This document shows positions 50,645 to 61,860 of a stretch of DNA of 64,000 nt, in pieces (position 1 is the first letter of the stretch; each line of letters begins with the position of its first letter). The position numbers and the translations under genes are program-made. The DNA comes from Notamacropus eugenii (lineage: Eukaryota > Chordata > Mammalia > Diprotodontia > Macropodidae). Location: positions 813,501 to 877,500 of the forward strand of contig NC_092878.1 of assembly GCF_028372415.1 (NCBI RefSeq). Reading direction: 5' to 3'. A model generated the notes under the pieces. That model did no database searches. It worked only from the letters and a program-made list of their open reading frames with translations, and was not told the DNA's origin.

Positions 50645-51824
50645 AGAGAACCATGAAAAGGTGAACAGCAAAGAGAAGTCATAAGGGACTTACTAAAGTT
50701 GAACTGTTTACATTCCTACATGGAAAGACAATATTTGTAACTCTTGAAACATTTCAGTATCTGGGTACTGGGTGGGATTACACACACACATATGCACACA
50801 CGCACACATACATAGAGACAGAGTGCACAGAGTGAATTGAAGAGGATGGGATCATATCTTAAAAAAAAAATGAAATCAAGCAGTGAGAGAGAAATATATT
50901 GGGAGGAGAAAGGGAGAAATGGAATGGGGCAAATTATCTCTCATAAAAGAGGCAAGCAAAAGACTCATTAGTGGAGGGATAAAGAGGGGAGGTGAGAGAA
51001 AAACATGAAGTCTACTCTCATCACATTCCACTAAAGGAAAGAATAAAATGCACACTCATTTTGGTAGGAAAACCTATCTCACAATACAGGAAAGTGGGAG
51101 ATAAGGGGACAAGCAGGGTGGGGGGGATGATAGAAGGGAGGGAAGGGGAGGAGAGTACAATTCGAGGTCGACACTCATGGGGAGGGATAGGATCAAAAGA
51201 GAATAGAAGTAATGGGGGACAGGAGAGGATGGAGGGAAATATAGTTAGTTCTATACAACACAACTATTATGGAAGTCATTTGCAAAACTACACAGATTTG
51301 GCCTATATTGAATTGCTTGCCTTCCAAAGGGAAGGGGTGGAGAGGGAGGGAGGTAAAGAAGTTGGAACTCAAAGTGTTAGGATCAACTGTCGAGTAATGT
51401 TCTTGCCACTAGGAAATAAGAAATACAGGTAAAGGGGTATAGAAAGCTATCTGGTCCTACAGGACAAAAGAGAAGACGGAGACAAGGGCAGAGAGGGATG
51501 ATAGAAGAGAGAGCAGATTGGTCATAGGGGCAATTAGAATGCTTGGTGTTTGGGGGGGGAGGGGAGAAAAGGGGAGAAAATTTGTAACCCAAAATTTTGT
51601 GAAAATGAATGTTAAAAGTTAAATAAATAAATTTAATTAAAAAAAAGATCATCTAATACAATTCCTCTTATTTTATAGATGAGGAATAAGGTCACACTTA
51701 CATAGCTAGGAAAAGTAGGTGGGCTGGTTAAAGTCAAAGCAATCCAGGCAATGCCAAAATTCCAGAGCATCATTAGGTGCATTCTTTCTGAAAAAAAAAT
51801 CGAGCTTGTTACCCACCCACCACC

Positions 51825-51826
<2 letters not shown>

Positions 51827-51886
<60 letters not shown>

Positions 51887-51950
51887 CTTTCCATATATGT
51901 ATGTGTGTATGTATATGTATGTATATATAGGTGTGGATATATGTGTATAT
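51827..51950 (+). repeat. CT microsatellite followed by TATG-rich repeat
   Basis: (CT)n at 51827-51882, then tatgtatgtgtgtatgtatatg to about 51950. Confidence 0.95.
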
Positions 51951-52084
51951 TATTTATTTACACTTCATATAATGCAGTAGTACATTAATAATTTTGTATA
52001 AAACTTAAACAATCCAAATATACAAAATAAAAATTGTGTATAAAACTTACAGGATATACACAAAATAAGAATTTAAAAATTATG

Positions 52085-52600
52085 AAAAAAAATGAAATAA
52101 TATTTGATCCTAGAGTCAACAGGGAAGTTACTGGAGTTTAATGAAAAAGAGATGGGCGTGTTTAGGCCTGTGCTTCTGGGAAAATCACTTTAGGAGCGGG
52201 GTAGAGAATGGTTTGGAGAGAAAAGAGACTTGAGACAGAGAACAAGTACATGGTTTTTGCAATAGTCCAGGTGAGAGATAATGAGTACTGAACTCGGGTG
52301 GGGGCTATGTGAGTAGAGAGAAGGGGAGAGATACAAGAGATAGATCCAATAAGATTTGGTGACTGAGTGGGATGTGAGATGAGGGAAAGATCAAAGGTGA
52401 TGCCAAGGTCCCAACTCTGGGTAACACAGAAAGAGAGATGTTTGGAAGATAGGGAGGTTCGGCGCGGGTGAAAGAATGACCATAGCAATGAGTTCAGTTT
52501 GGGAAGTGTTGAGTTTGAAATGCCTTCAGTTTGAAATGTTCAATAAACAGTTTGTGATATGGGGATGGAGTGCCCGTATCACCGGAATTATAGAACTGTG
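52085..52600 (+). repeat. Ancient interspersed repeat, distal part
   Basis: atatttgatcctagagtcaacagggaagttactggagttta, gcctgtgcttctgggaaaatcac, gcaatagtccaggtgagagataatgag and gatgccaaggtccca. These fit the downstream part of the same consensus as 1485-1935 and 48120-48600, a LINE- or LTR-like mammalian repeat whose class I cannot fix. Confidence 0.45.
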
Positions 52601-53680
52601 AGTCATCTGGAGGGAGATAATAATTAAACTCACAGAAATTAATGCAGTTACCAAGTAAATATAATGAAAACAGTTTACTTTCACAGAGAGAGAACTGTTA
52701 CAGTATTCCTTCAGGGCTCCAGGGGGCCTCTGAGGGGCAGCTGTGGCTATCTCTCATCTTAAGGCTGGGGTGTGTTCTCCTCACAGTTAGATGCCAGCCA
52801 TTATCACCCCATCAATTATTAAACTGATTAACATCAATTAACTTTTACAAAGGGATCTTTACTTCAAAGATTTAGCAAGACTAGGAATATAAACACCCCT
52901 CCCCCCCAACCACACTTACTTGGTCACTTGGGTGGCTAAGGAGAATAGGTTCAGACTTAATGTAAGTTTCTATATAGCACTGGTCTCATCAAGTTCATGT
53001 CCAAATGCAGCATCGCTGGTAGACAAGTCCTGTCTCAACTACGGATGGGCTGGATCCTCACTCAGTGCATCAAATGCATCGAATGACTGGGATGGCTGAC
53101 TGCAAAACCCATCATGGACTTAACTAATGGACCTTCTGAAACTCACAAAACTAGAGACATCTCCAGTCTCCTTCAATTAAAACAAAAGGACAAATGTCAA
53201 AGCAAAGGACCAGAAAGGCAGTCAGCAGGCCAGAGATGAGAAGGATCCAGGGCCTCTCCTCCTATACCACTTTCTCTCCTCTCTTTCTGGAATACCATCA
53301 AGAAGTCAGCAGAAAAGAGGAGTGAAATTGTGGTTGTCTAAAATTCCCCAATTCTGGCTATACAATGACTCTAGAAGAAAAAAAGCCACATAGTTAGTGA
53401 ATATATAGAATATATAGAATATCTATACATGCTGAAAGTCCATATGAGAATTGCATCAGAAAAGAATTCTGAGAAGGCTCATAATGGCTAGACTCACTGA
53501 CTGATCCCTCATTATATGCAAAGGTATGTAGAGAAAAGAGTGCCCAAGATAGTCTCAAGGAATATCCACAGTTAGGGGATATGAAAAATAATTCAGCAAA
53601 GGAGACTGAGGAGTAGTCAATCAGGTAGAAGGAAAACCAAGAAAGTAGTGTCCCAACAACTCAGAAAAGAGAGTATTTAG
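52600..53680 (+). other. Intergenic stretch, possible old LTR, unassigned
   Basis: taataattaaactcacagaaattaatgcagttacc and gttacagtattccttcagggctccaggggg have LTR-like texture, but no ends or promoter motifs convince me. Confidence 0.3.
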
Positions 53681-53684
53681 GACA

Positions 53685-53877
53685 CAGGTTTTCAACCTTT
53701 TTTGATGTTATAGACCCCCTTGGTAGTTTGGTGAAGCCTATGGACTCCTCAGAATAATGTTTTTAAATGCATAAAGTAAAATACATAGGATTAAAACAGA
53801 AATCAACTATAATAATATGCAATTATTAAAAGATTAAGAAATAAGTTCACAGGTCCCAGGTTAAGAATTCCTGATCT
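53685..53877 (-). mobile_element. hAT-like non-autonomous DNA element, minus
   Basis: Terminal repeats aggttttcaaccttttttgatg and ccaggttaagaattcctg are roughly inverted. The interior has tagacccccttgg, tgaagcctatgga and aaatgcataaagtaaaatacatagga. Confidence 0.6.
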
Positions 53878-54060
53878 AGGGGATAAGGATGGTCAGTGAT
53901 GTTAAATGCTGCAAAAAAAGTCAAGGAGGATGAGGACTGAGAAAAGGTCACCATATCTGGCAACAAAGAGGTCACTGGTGACTTTAAAGAGATTTGTGTT
54001 TAGAGTAAAGACTCAAAAATAACAAGAATGGAAGGAAGATGGTACCCCAGAAGGAAAGAT

Positions 54061-54231
54061 AAGAAATATAATATAATATAATGTGATGTGATATAATAGA
54101 TATAATGTAACATTATAATATAATGTAATATTAATATAATAGTAATGTGATATGATATAATATGATATATGATATGATATGATATGATATGATATGATAT
54201 GATATGATATGATATGATATGATATGATATA
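54061..54231 (+). repeat. GATAT pentanucleotide microsatellite
   Basis: Imperfect aatat/gatat units from 54061, then perfect gatat units at about 54168-54230. Confidence 0.95.
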
Positions 54232-55750
54232 ACCTATCCATGCCTGCTCACTTTGAATTACTCACTGTCCCAACAGAACAATGTAAGTGTTTGGAGGAGG
54301 AGGGCAGTTTACTCACTAGCCACTTCTTGAGACAAAACTCCATTGTCTTAGAGTTTCTGGCAAGGGGAGACTTGCAGTCATGAGATGACTGAGATGGGAG
54401 AGTAGGAATAATTCAGGGGGGAAGGGCATGGTGGTTATTTTACCTTTGTAGTTAATAAGTGCTTAAATTTCTTTAATCTAGCAGTTATAAGCAACATGGG
54501 GGAGGGAGGGGAGTCATTGGTGGGAGGAAGTAGAGCAAGGGAGCATTGAAGAGATAGTACAGTTGTATTCAAGACAAAGCCACAATTGTCCATGGGGTGG
54601 GAGAAGGTGGAGTGCTATCCATCTTCCTACCCTCTAGTTGGCTGATCAGTTGAGAGGTCCACTGTGTCACTGATTACTACACAATACTAAGAGAATAAGA
54701 AGGTCTCTAGGATAGATGCTCTATTGAGAATTTACAGAAGGACATGAAAAAGAATCACGTAGGATGAATGAGTTGAATGGGTTGCAATCTTCACTGGTAA
54801 AGGGAATATCCATATGGATGTAATCTTTCAAAGTGTCCCCCCCAAAATAACCTTTCTCTGAAGGGTTTTGCATTTTAATAGAGTTATAAAGAAATAAATC
54901 TCAGATTCTAGAATTCCAAATTCTGAGTAAGAGGGTTTGGGGGAAGAGAGAAGCAAAAGAACCTTTCTTGAAATCCTACTATGTAGGTAGCCTACCCATA
55001 AAGTCAGCCTGGACTAGTAGGAAAATGCTCAAAAGTTTTAAAGGGAGGAAATTGAATTTTGATACCTAGAAGAAGCACACCCAAGAAAGGCTTATGGAAG
55101 ATTGCTATTTCTAACAAGATGTGTCCAGTCATAAGAAGGATATCCCAAGACCAGTAGTAATGTGTTCAGAGGAGGAATGAGAGAAAATGTCTGGAAGTGT
55201 ATCCTGAAATGCTAAGCAAGGGTATCCAGGACAGGAAGAGCCATCCAGATCTAGGTAAAATTATGAAATAGATGAAATTTTGCTTGGCATCTTTACTTTT
55301 CACTGCCCTTCTCACTCCTAAATTCTGTGAATCTCAACATACCAAGTATACAAATCTCAACCCAGATATGCTCTCCATGGTCAAATCCTTCATCCCAAGG
55401 AGTCCAATCTATGGAACTGGGCTAAGGTGTTAAGCCTTTCAAGGATGTTTACATTTTAATGAAGAATTCTCAAAGACCAGAAGCCCTCAATACACAAAGT
55501 AGTCAATCCTGCTTGAATTTCCAGCACCACTGATACGTGGTTGGAATGATGTTTGGAAGTCTTGCCGTGGCACGACAAATCACACCACAAAGATCATCCA
55601 TAGGTCTAGTCCACCTACCCACGAAGACCACCCTATGGCAGAGAGAAACTTTCCTAAATCTAATTTCCTTTATTTTGTCCTTTGCCATGACTCTTCTAAT
55701 ACTTCCTCGTGGTGGGGAAGTGACCAGAATTCTTGAAGGCTATGACAAAA
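54232..55750 (+). other. Intergenic stretch, nothing recognised
   Basis: Short ORFs at 55503-55851 on both strands have no recognisable product; the right end runs into a CORE-SINE. Confidence 0.45.
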
Positions 55751-55754
55751 GAGT

Positions 55755-56005
55755 TCAGTTAGGTGGCATAGTGAATAAAGTTAGAGGGGTGGGACTAGAG
55801 TCAGGAAGATCTGAGTTCAAATCCACCCTCAGAGACTTACTAGCTATGTGACCCTGGGCAAGTCACTTAACCTCTGTCTGCCTCAGTTCCTCAACAGTAA
55901 AAATGGAAATAATAGCACCTACCTCCCAAAGTTGTTATGAGATTGAAATGAAATAATATTTGTAAAAACAGACATAGGAGGCATTTAATGAATACTTGTT
56001 CCCTG
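55755..56005 (+). repeat. CORE-SINE (MIR/THER-like), near complete, plus
   Basis: aggtggcatagtgaataaag, gatctgagttcaaatcc, tgaccctgggcaagtcactta and tagcacctacctcccaaagttgt. Confidence 0.9.
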
Positions 56006-56337
56006 TCATGTATTCCTTCCCCCCATGTAAGACTCCACTGTTCTAAAAGGGCTTTATGTATAGCCCTGCTGATAGTCTATGCCTGCAGTTCTCAGACTAG
56101 ACTAGATCAACAGAGAGGCTCACCATCTGAAGGCTGACCCAAAAGTGATCACTTCTTTGGCCATGACACATGGAACAAAGGAAAATGCAAACATGGCCCT
56201 CGGTCCTGGGCCAGGCCTCACCTACTTCTTCAGTAACGATGGTGCACTGGCAAAATGGCAGGTACAACCCAACAGTCTATACTAGGGACTCAACCTATTT
56301 TGTGCCATGCATGCCTGGGGTAGCCTGGTGGACCCCT

Positions 56338-56425
56338 CCTCAGAGTAATGCCTAAAATAAAATAGGAATCCCAATTACTTGATTATACAGGAATTCAATA
56401 CAAATTGTTATCAAAAAAAATTTTT
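56338..56425 (-). mobile_element. hAT-like non-autonomous DNA element, partial, minus
   Basis: taaaataaaataggaatcccaattac...ttatcaaaa resembles the interior of the 53685 and 58022 copies. Confidence 0.4.
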
Positions 56426-56439
56426 TTCAGAAAAATTTA

Positions 56440-56910
56440 CAGACCCAAGATCAAGACTTGGACTCTCTAAAGATATATTTAACTTTTGCTATTCTAAATG
56501 TGAGATCTTTGTCCAAATACTACCAAATTGACAGACTACTGAAAGAAATGAACCACATCAATATTGGCATTCCCACTATAACTGAAACCAGAAAACATAG
56601 AGACGTTGTAGATAAATGCAAGAAGACTTCCTGGGTTCCCCTTAGAGAGGTAAATAAAGGAACTGGTTGAATCGGTTTTATTGTGCGCCCAAGGGCAAGA
56701 GGAAACATTCTTTTATAAGATATTGGTCGATACTGTCTTGCAGCACTCATGAGCAGCCAAAATAACAGAACCACGTTGGAGATCATCGTGGCCGAAGTAT
56801 GAACATCAGTTGTAGAGGATGAAGAGGTAGGAAAAAAAATTCTATGAAGAAGCTGACAAAGTCCTCCAAGTTGAATCAACATATACCTCAATGCTCAATA
56901 GCGAAGGGAA
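56440..56910 (+). mobile_element. RTE-clade LINE endonuclease fragment
   Basis: Translation gives LTFAILNVRSLSKYYQIDRL, then IGIPTITETRKHRD, GFIVRPRARGN, and LEIIVAEV.TSVVEDEE with stops. The order NVRS-ETR-GFIV-VAY.PT is that of the N-terminal APE endonuclease of RTE/BovB LINEs. Broken and 3'-truncated. Confidence 0.75.
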
Positions 56911-56946
56911 ATTTTAGGGAAATTTAGGGAAACTAGGTGAAAAATA

Positions 56947-57059
56947 CAGGGTATCCAAAAAGTCTTAGTGCAGTTGAAGCTCTTTTTCCCCCCTAGTTTA
57001 AAGTTCATTAAGTTCAAGCTTAAAAAGCTAAAACTCACCAAGAATTTTGGGACACCCTG
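56947..57059 (+). mobile_element. Mariner-type MITE
   Basis: 113 bases flanked by TA (56945-56946, 57060-57061). Inverted ends are cagggtatccaaaaagtctt and the complement cagggtgtcccaaaattctt. No transposase. Confidence 0.85.
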
Positions 57060-57414
57060 TATATAGTATTTGAATACATAGTTTGGAATTAAGAAACACA
57101 AAAGTGGCCCAAGGTTTATAAATTACTCAGAGGTCTCACATATGTATCACAAATACTTCCTTCAAGAAGTGGGTCAGAAAAGTGCTGGATGTAGTCAGTA
57201 GCTAAGAATATCACAGAGTCCAAAGAGAGGGAATTACGGATGGGAAACCCAAGTGCTTCACTGGTACCCATGAGATGTTATCAGACTTAGAGGAAGCTAT
57301 CGAATACATCCATGATGGAAGATGGGTGAACAAGGACAAGAACCACAAAGGATGACAAGGTAGAAAGAGGGCAAGATCTTCAGTAGGGGGAGGGGACCAC
57401 ACACCTTCATAGAA

Positions 57415-57640
57415 CTGGCATTGATGTGGTACTTGAAGGTTTGCAAAGTATTTTATAAACTTTGTCTCGACCTAGGAGGTAAGGGCTACTGTAACCTCCA
57501 TTTTACAGATGAGGAAACTGAGGCAGACAGAGATTAAGTGACTTGCCCACAGCACAAAGCTAGTAAGCTTCAGAGGGCTGAATTTGAACTCAGGACTTGT
57601 TGATCCCAGCTCCTATGCTCTGCCCATCCCTAGCTGATAT
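57415..57640 (-). repeat. CORE-SINE (MIR/THER-like), minus
   Basis: ttttacagatgaggaaactgaggc, agtgacttgcccacagcac and gaatttgaactcaggactt. Confidence 0.85.
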
Positions 57641-58021
57641 AGATGATTGACATATTTTTTATTCTTTGGTCTCAATATTTGCTGGTAGAAGACAGTGGTA
57701 AATTTCAGTTTAGGAGTGGGAGCACTTAGGGGTTGTCCCAAAGTAGACCTTATGTATAATTGCATTAACATAATGTCAAGGAGGATTTCCCCAGGTTTGA
57801 TGGAAGACAGAATGCCAGCTCCATTTTGCATAATAAATAGATATGACTCATTCTAAAAGAAGCCTCTAGTGACTAACTTGCCCCAGACTTCAACCACTCT
57901 TAATCTGTAGCTGTCTATCTGGCCAGTGAGCTTTGCCTGGGAGGAGGGCAGTATGTACCACCATAAATATGCTTGAAGTTAGAAGTTCTTAAGCTTTTTC
58001 ATCATATAAATCACTCCAAAG

Positions 58022-58195
58022 CAGGGGTCTTTAACCTGGATTACACACAGTGGGTTCCTTCACCTTGGAAGGGAAAAAAAGTTACATATCCATTTTAATA
58101 TAATTGGCTTCTTTTATAATCCTGTGTCTTATTTTATGCATTTAAAAACATTATTTTGAGAAAAGGTCCATAGGCTTGACCAAACTGCCATAGTC
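58022..58195 (+). mobile_element. hAT-like non-autonomous DNA element, plus
   Basis: caggggtctttaacctgg terminal end, then ataattggcttcttttataatcctgtg, tgcatttaaaaacattattttgag and aggtccataggcttgacc. Confidence 0.65.
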
Positions 58196-58224
58196 AGGCA
58201 AGCAGGCAGTCAAACAAACATTAT

Positions 58225-58495
58225 TAAATGCTTACTATATGCAACTAGGTTGCATGGTGAACAGAGTGCCAGGCCAGCAGTCAGAAACACTCATCTTCCT
58301 GAGTTCAAATCTGAACTCAGACACTTACTAGCTGTGTGACCCTGGGCAAGTCACTTAGCCCTATTTGCCTCAATTTCTTCATCTGCAAAATGATCTGGAG
58401 AAGGAAATGACAAACCACTCCAGTATCTTTGCCAAGAAAACCCCAAAGGGGTCATGAAGAGTTGGACACAACTGAAAACAACTCAATAATGACAA
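58225..58495 (+). repeat. MAR1-like CORE-SINE with RTE tail, complete
   Basis: gagttcaaatctgaactcagacacttactagctgtgtgaccctgggcaag, cctcaatttcttcatctgc, acaaaccactccagtatctttgcc and ggggtcatgaagagttggac, all in order. The best copy in the window. Confidence 0.93.
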
Positions 58496-58499
58496 CAAA

Positions 58500-60495
58500 A
58501 TATGCCAGGCACATTAGTAAGGGCTGAGGGTAAAATGAAAGGTAAAAACAGCTGCTGATGAGTCCAGGAGATCACATTTTAATGCAAGAGACAATTATGC
58601 AAACATGTTTCAGTGTAGATGGTAGATCGATGCTTAAAAAAAGGATAAGAATCCTTGCCCTAAAGATATCAAGAAATTCCTCTCACAACTCCACTTTCTT
58701 CTTCTATGAGAACAGGAGATGAAGGCCCAAAGTTAAGTTCCCTGTTTTGAGATTGTGCTGATAATCTTGAACTGACGTGATCTTCAGGAAGTCACTGTGT
58801 GGTGGACTATACTTAGCATGGTGCCAGGGATATAGTAGATACTAAATAAATGCTGGAAAAATTGGGACTATAGGCCCAAACCTCAACTATACTGGACATC
58901 CATCATTTTATGCATTTTAAAGTCTTCAACTTGAGGCCACTTCCAGTGTTGCTCCTTCTGTGGCAAAGAGCCTTGGAATTTAGCCATTTTGTCTCCACTG
59001 AAGAGATTCTCAACACAACCATGTAAAATGGCTAACAGCAGGATACCTACCTGTGTAACAGAATCTAAAAAGGGTCACAGTTTTCCTTCAACAAACATTT
59101 ACTGAGTTCCTCTTTGTACTGTGCTGGGTACTGTGTAGAAAACAGAATCTGCAACTTGGTAAGGGAAATTACACTCTACACAAAGAAAAAGAAAAGACCA
59201 AGAGAACCACCCACTGAGTGCAGGGTGACGAGCATGGCGACATAGTAACTATGGGGCAATCTGGAGACTAGAGGGCAGGCCTTTGATTCTGGAAGAAACT
59301 GCCTCTAACACATCTGGATGAACCCACACAAGTACAAGAAGGTTAACAGGTCCCTTCTGAGCTAGACTAGAAGGAAGGGATACTTTTGGGGGAAGTATTT
59401 AGTGAGCATCCATGTGCTCAGTTTTGTGCTAGAGGTGGTGGAAGATACAAAGAAATATGGAACAGGGCTTCCCTACCCTACAGTCTCATTGGGAAGGTGA
59501 GTCCTAGAGACATGGAACAATTAGAGAACAGTAAGTCAGAACACAACATTTCAAAACCTTAGAGGACCGTGAGACTAAAGCAGAGCTTCAAACACCCAAA
59601 GGTTCTTCGAGGATGCTTACCCAAACATCCCGTTCAATGTTCATTGTGAAAAGGATGAAAGCACCCAGTCAACCTTTTCAGCTACACCCAAACTTACACC
59701 ATGAGCGATAAACCCAAGGAGGAATAGCCTCCTCCAAAGTGAGGTAGATTAATAGTTTTAGAACCTGAAGAGACATTAGAGATCTTGTAGTCTAACGTCC
59801 TTATTTAAGATTAGGGTTACCTGAAGAGTCCATGGTCACACAGTTACTGAGGCAGAGCCCGATATGAACCAAGGCTCTCTGACTCCAAACCAGTGTATTT
59901 GGACACATCGACGACCACAAGCCCTTCTGAGAACTCTTGCCCATTAACTATCCCTTTTTTCATAAATGAAAATGTATTTCTCTCTCTCCCACCTCCCTCA
60001 ATGGGGGCAGTAAAACTCCTTGTAACAACTATGCAGTTAAGCAACAATAACAACAACAAAAAATCCTTCATTGACTTATCCAAAAATGCATGTCTCACTA
60101 TGCACCTTAAGCCCCTCCTTAGGAGGGGGATAGTAGCATATTCCACCCTTGGTCCTCCGGGATTAAGGTTGGTCATTTTATTGATCAGAATTCTTGACAA
60201 TTAACAGCTTATTACGACCCACAGAGTCCAGAAACACCCATTCTCGCTGCTTCATACAGACACACATCAGACAACAGACACATTCAAACCCACAACTCTG
60301 TGGGAGTCTTGTCTCGCAAAAGTGATACCTCTCCCGTCAGCCAGCAAGCTCCAAGACCGGGCTGCCAGGCTGGGCTGCCTGGCGGAGCCTTTTCCATTTC
60401 CCACCTCCGTGCCCATTTCCTTTTCCCTTCTCTCTTTTCCTTTGTCTAGCCCCCAGCTTCTCTCTCCTAGTTGGAGCTTAGCTTTTTGCACATGC
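58500..60495 (+). other. Intergenic stretch upstream of BCL2L10
   Basis: Contains an old repeat piece (about 59375-59570) and a MIR remnant (59755-59905, minus). I see no gene. The overlapping ORFs at 59844-60204 on both strands lack recognisable products. Confidence 0.5.
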
Positions 60496-60993
60496 TCAGT
60501 TTTTTGGAAGGATGTGGATGTGGGAGACGTCCCACCCCCCAATCCATCCCGCCCCCCGGCCCCATCCCCCGCCCGAGAAGCCGGCTTGCAGTGAGAGGAA
60601 GGAAACGACCCTTGAGAGCCCTGGACGCTGACCCGGGACTCGCACGTGGTGGTCCTTTCCCCTTCGGAGCCAGAGACTCCATAAGGGATGGGAGCGAAGC
60701 CCACTCCCACCCCTCACCCCTCCACACCCCCACCCCCACCCCCGGCAGCTTTGGTCCAGGGCAGGGCTGGAACGCAGAGGGAACCTGGAGGGAAGCAGGG
60801 AAGGGGCTGAAGGTGGCCCCGAAAACACGAAAAGGAGCCAGGGGGCAGGCGGGCCCAGCCCGATGGGGGCGGGGCGAGGAGCCGAAGGCCGGCCCGGGGG
60901 CGGGGCTGAGGGTGCAGGGTCCGCCTCCGGCGAGTTAAGAAGCCCGAGCCCCGACCCGGGAAAGACGCCCGGGCTCTGCCTTCTGCTGGAAGC

Positions 60994-61425
60994 ATGGACT
61001 CCAAGTGTGCGCTCCGGGAGGAGACGGCGCAACTGGTGGCCGACTACCTGGACCACTGCTGCCGGCCGGAAGGCTCCCAGGAGCGGCCGCCCACCAGCCC
61101 GGCGGCCGCCACCCTGCGCTCCGTGGCCCGCGAGCTCCGCAGGCGCTACCAGGACTTCTTCGAGTGCGCCCAGAACCAGCTGCTGCACCAGGCGCCCGAG
61201 CAAGTGCTGAGCGAGGTGGCCGAGCTCATGAGCCAGGGCGACTGCAACTGGGGCCGGGTGGCGGTGCTGGTGGTCTTCGCGGGGGCGCTGCTGGAGATGG
61301 AGCAGCCGCACAAGGAGGTGGGAGCGCGGCCGCTCGGCGGGGAGGTGAGCCGGCGCCTGTCGGAGGAGCTCTGCGACTATCTGGTGGAGAAGAAGGGCGC
61401 CTGGCTGCAGGAGCACGGAGGCTGG
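60994..61425 (+). CDS. BCL2L10: BCL2L10 (BCL-B/Diva/Boo) coding exon 1; gene continues past window end
   Basis: 144 codons start at an ATG with a good Kozak context (A at -3, G at +4) and end exactly at GGW before the donor gtgagg (61426). That is the conserved BCL2-family splice point inside BH2. Visible parts: BH4-like helix LVADYLDHC (res 14-22), degenerate BH3 LRSVARELRRRYQDFF (41-56, lacking the usual Gly-Asp), BH1 NWGRVAVLVVFAGALL (85-100), and the first half of BH2 AWLQEHGGW (136-144). As I recall it, human BCL2L10 has TWGR at BH1; here the canonical Asn is present. The rest of BH2 and the C-terminal membrane anchor would be in exon 2, which I could not find before base 64000. Family role: a multi-domain BCL2 member on mitochondrial/ER membranes that modulates BAX-dependent apoptosis. 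Location next to GNB5 in the same orientation matches human synteny. Confidence 0.93.
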
Positions 61426-61429
61426 GTGA

Positions 61430-61860
61430 GGCTGGAGGGAGGACCGGGGGAAGGATGGAGGGAGGAGGGAGGGATGGGGGGAGGAGGGAAGGATGGAGGG
61501 AGGACCGAAGGACTGCGGGATGGGGGGAGGATGGGAGGTATCCTCTATCCCCCGAGAGGGAGGACCGCGGACCGCCGGACGAGGGAGGAGGGAGGAGGGG
61601 AAGGATGGAGGGAGTACAGATGGACTGCGGACACTGGAAGGATGGGGGGAGAAGGGAAGGATGGGGGGAGGAGGGAAGGATAGGGGGGAAGGATGGGGGG
61701 AGGATGGGGGAGGCATCCTCTATCCCCCGAGAGGGAGGACTGACGGACCGCCGGACGAGGGAGGAGGGAAGGATGGGGGGGAAGGATGGGGGCAGTACAG
61801 ATGGACTGCGGACGCTGGAAGGATGGGGGGAGGACTGCAGGACCGCGGGACCAGGGGAGG
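61430..61860 (+). repeat. G-rich minisatellite in BCL2L10 intron 1
   Basis: Short purine units of the ggaaggatgggg/aggagg type fill the region. On top of this is a higher-order duplication of roughly 175-181 bases. tcctctatcccccgagaggg occurs at 61541 and 61716, and gtacagatggactgcggac at 61614 and 61795. It begins only a few bases after the splice donor. Confidence 0.9.

Larger units (their letters stand above)
48761..51645 (+). mobile_element. Full-length HAL1 (ORF1-only L1 derivative), copy D
   Basis: Flanked by a perfect 14-bp duplication agatcatctaatac (48747-48760 and 51646-51659) inside an older MIR-type sequence. It consists of a CpG-rich 5' UTR with two tandem units (48761-49565), ORF1 (49566-50644, one small deletion and one stop), a G-rich 3' UTR and an A-rich tail. 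There is no ORF2. Preserved CpGs in the 5' end suggest it is the youngest HAL1 here. It would need L1 ORF2p in trans, as is known for such elements. Confidence 0.93.

Noticed and set aside
54061-54231. Regular short repeats that might suggest a CRISPR array
   Set aside because: Five-base units without spacers in a vertebrate genome: a microsatellite.
60496-61716. 406-codon minus-strand open frame, Pro/Ser/Leu/His-rich
   Set aside because: It is antisense to the CpG island and BCL2L10 exon 1; GC-rich sequence with few stops explains it.
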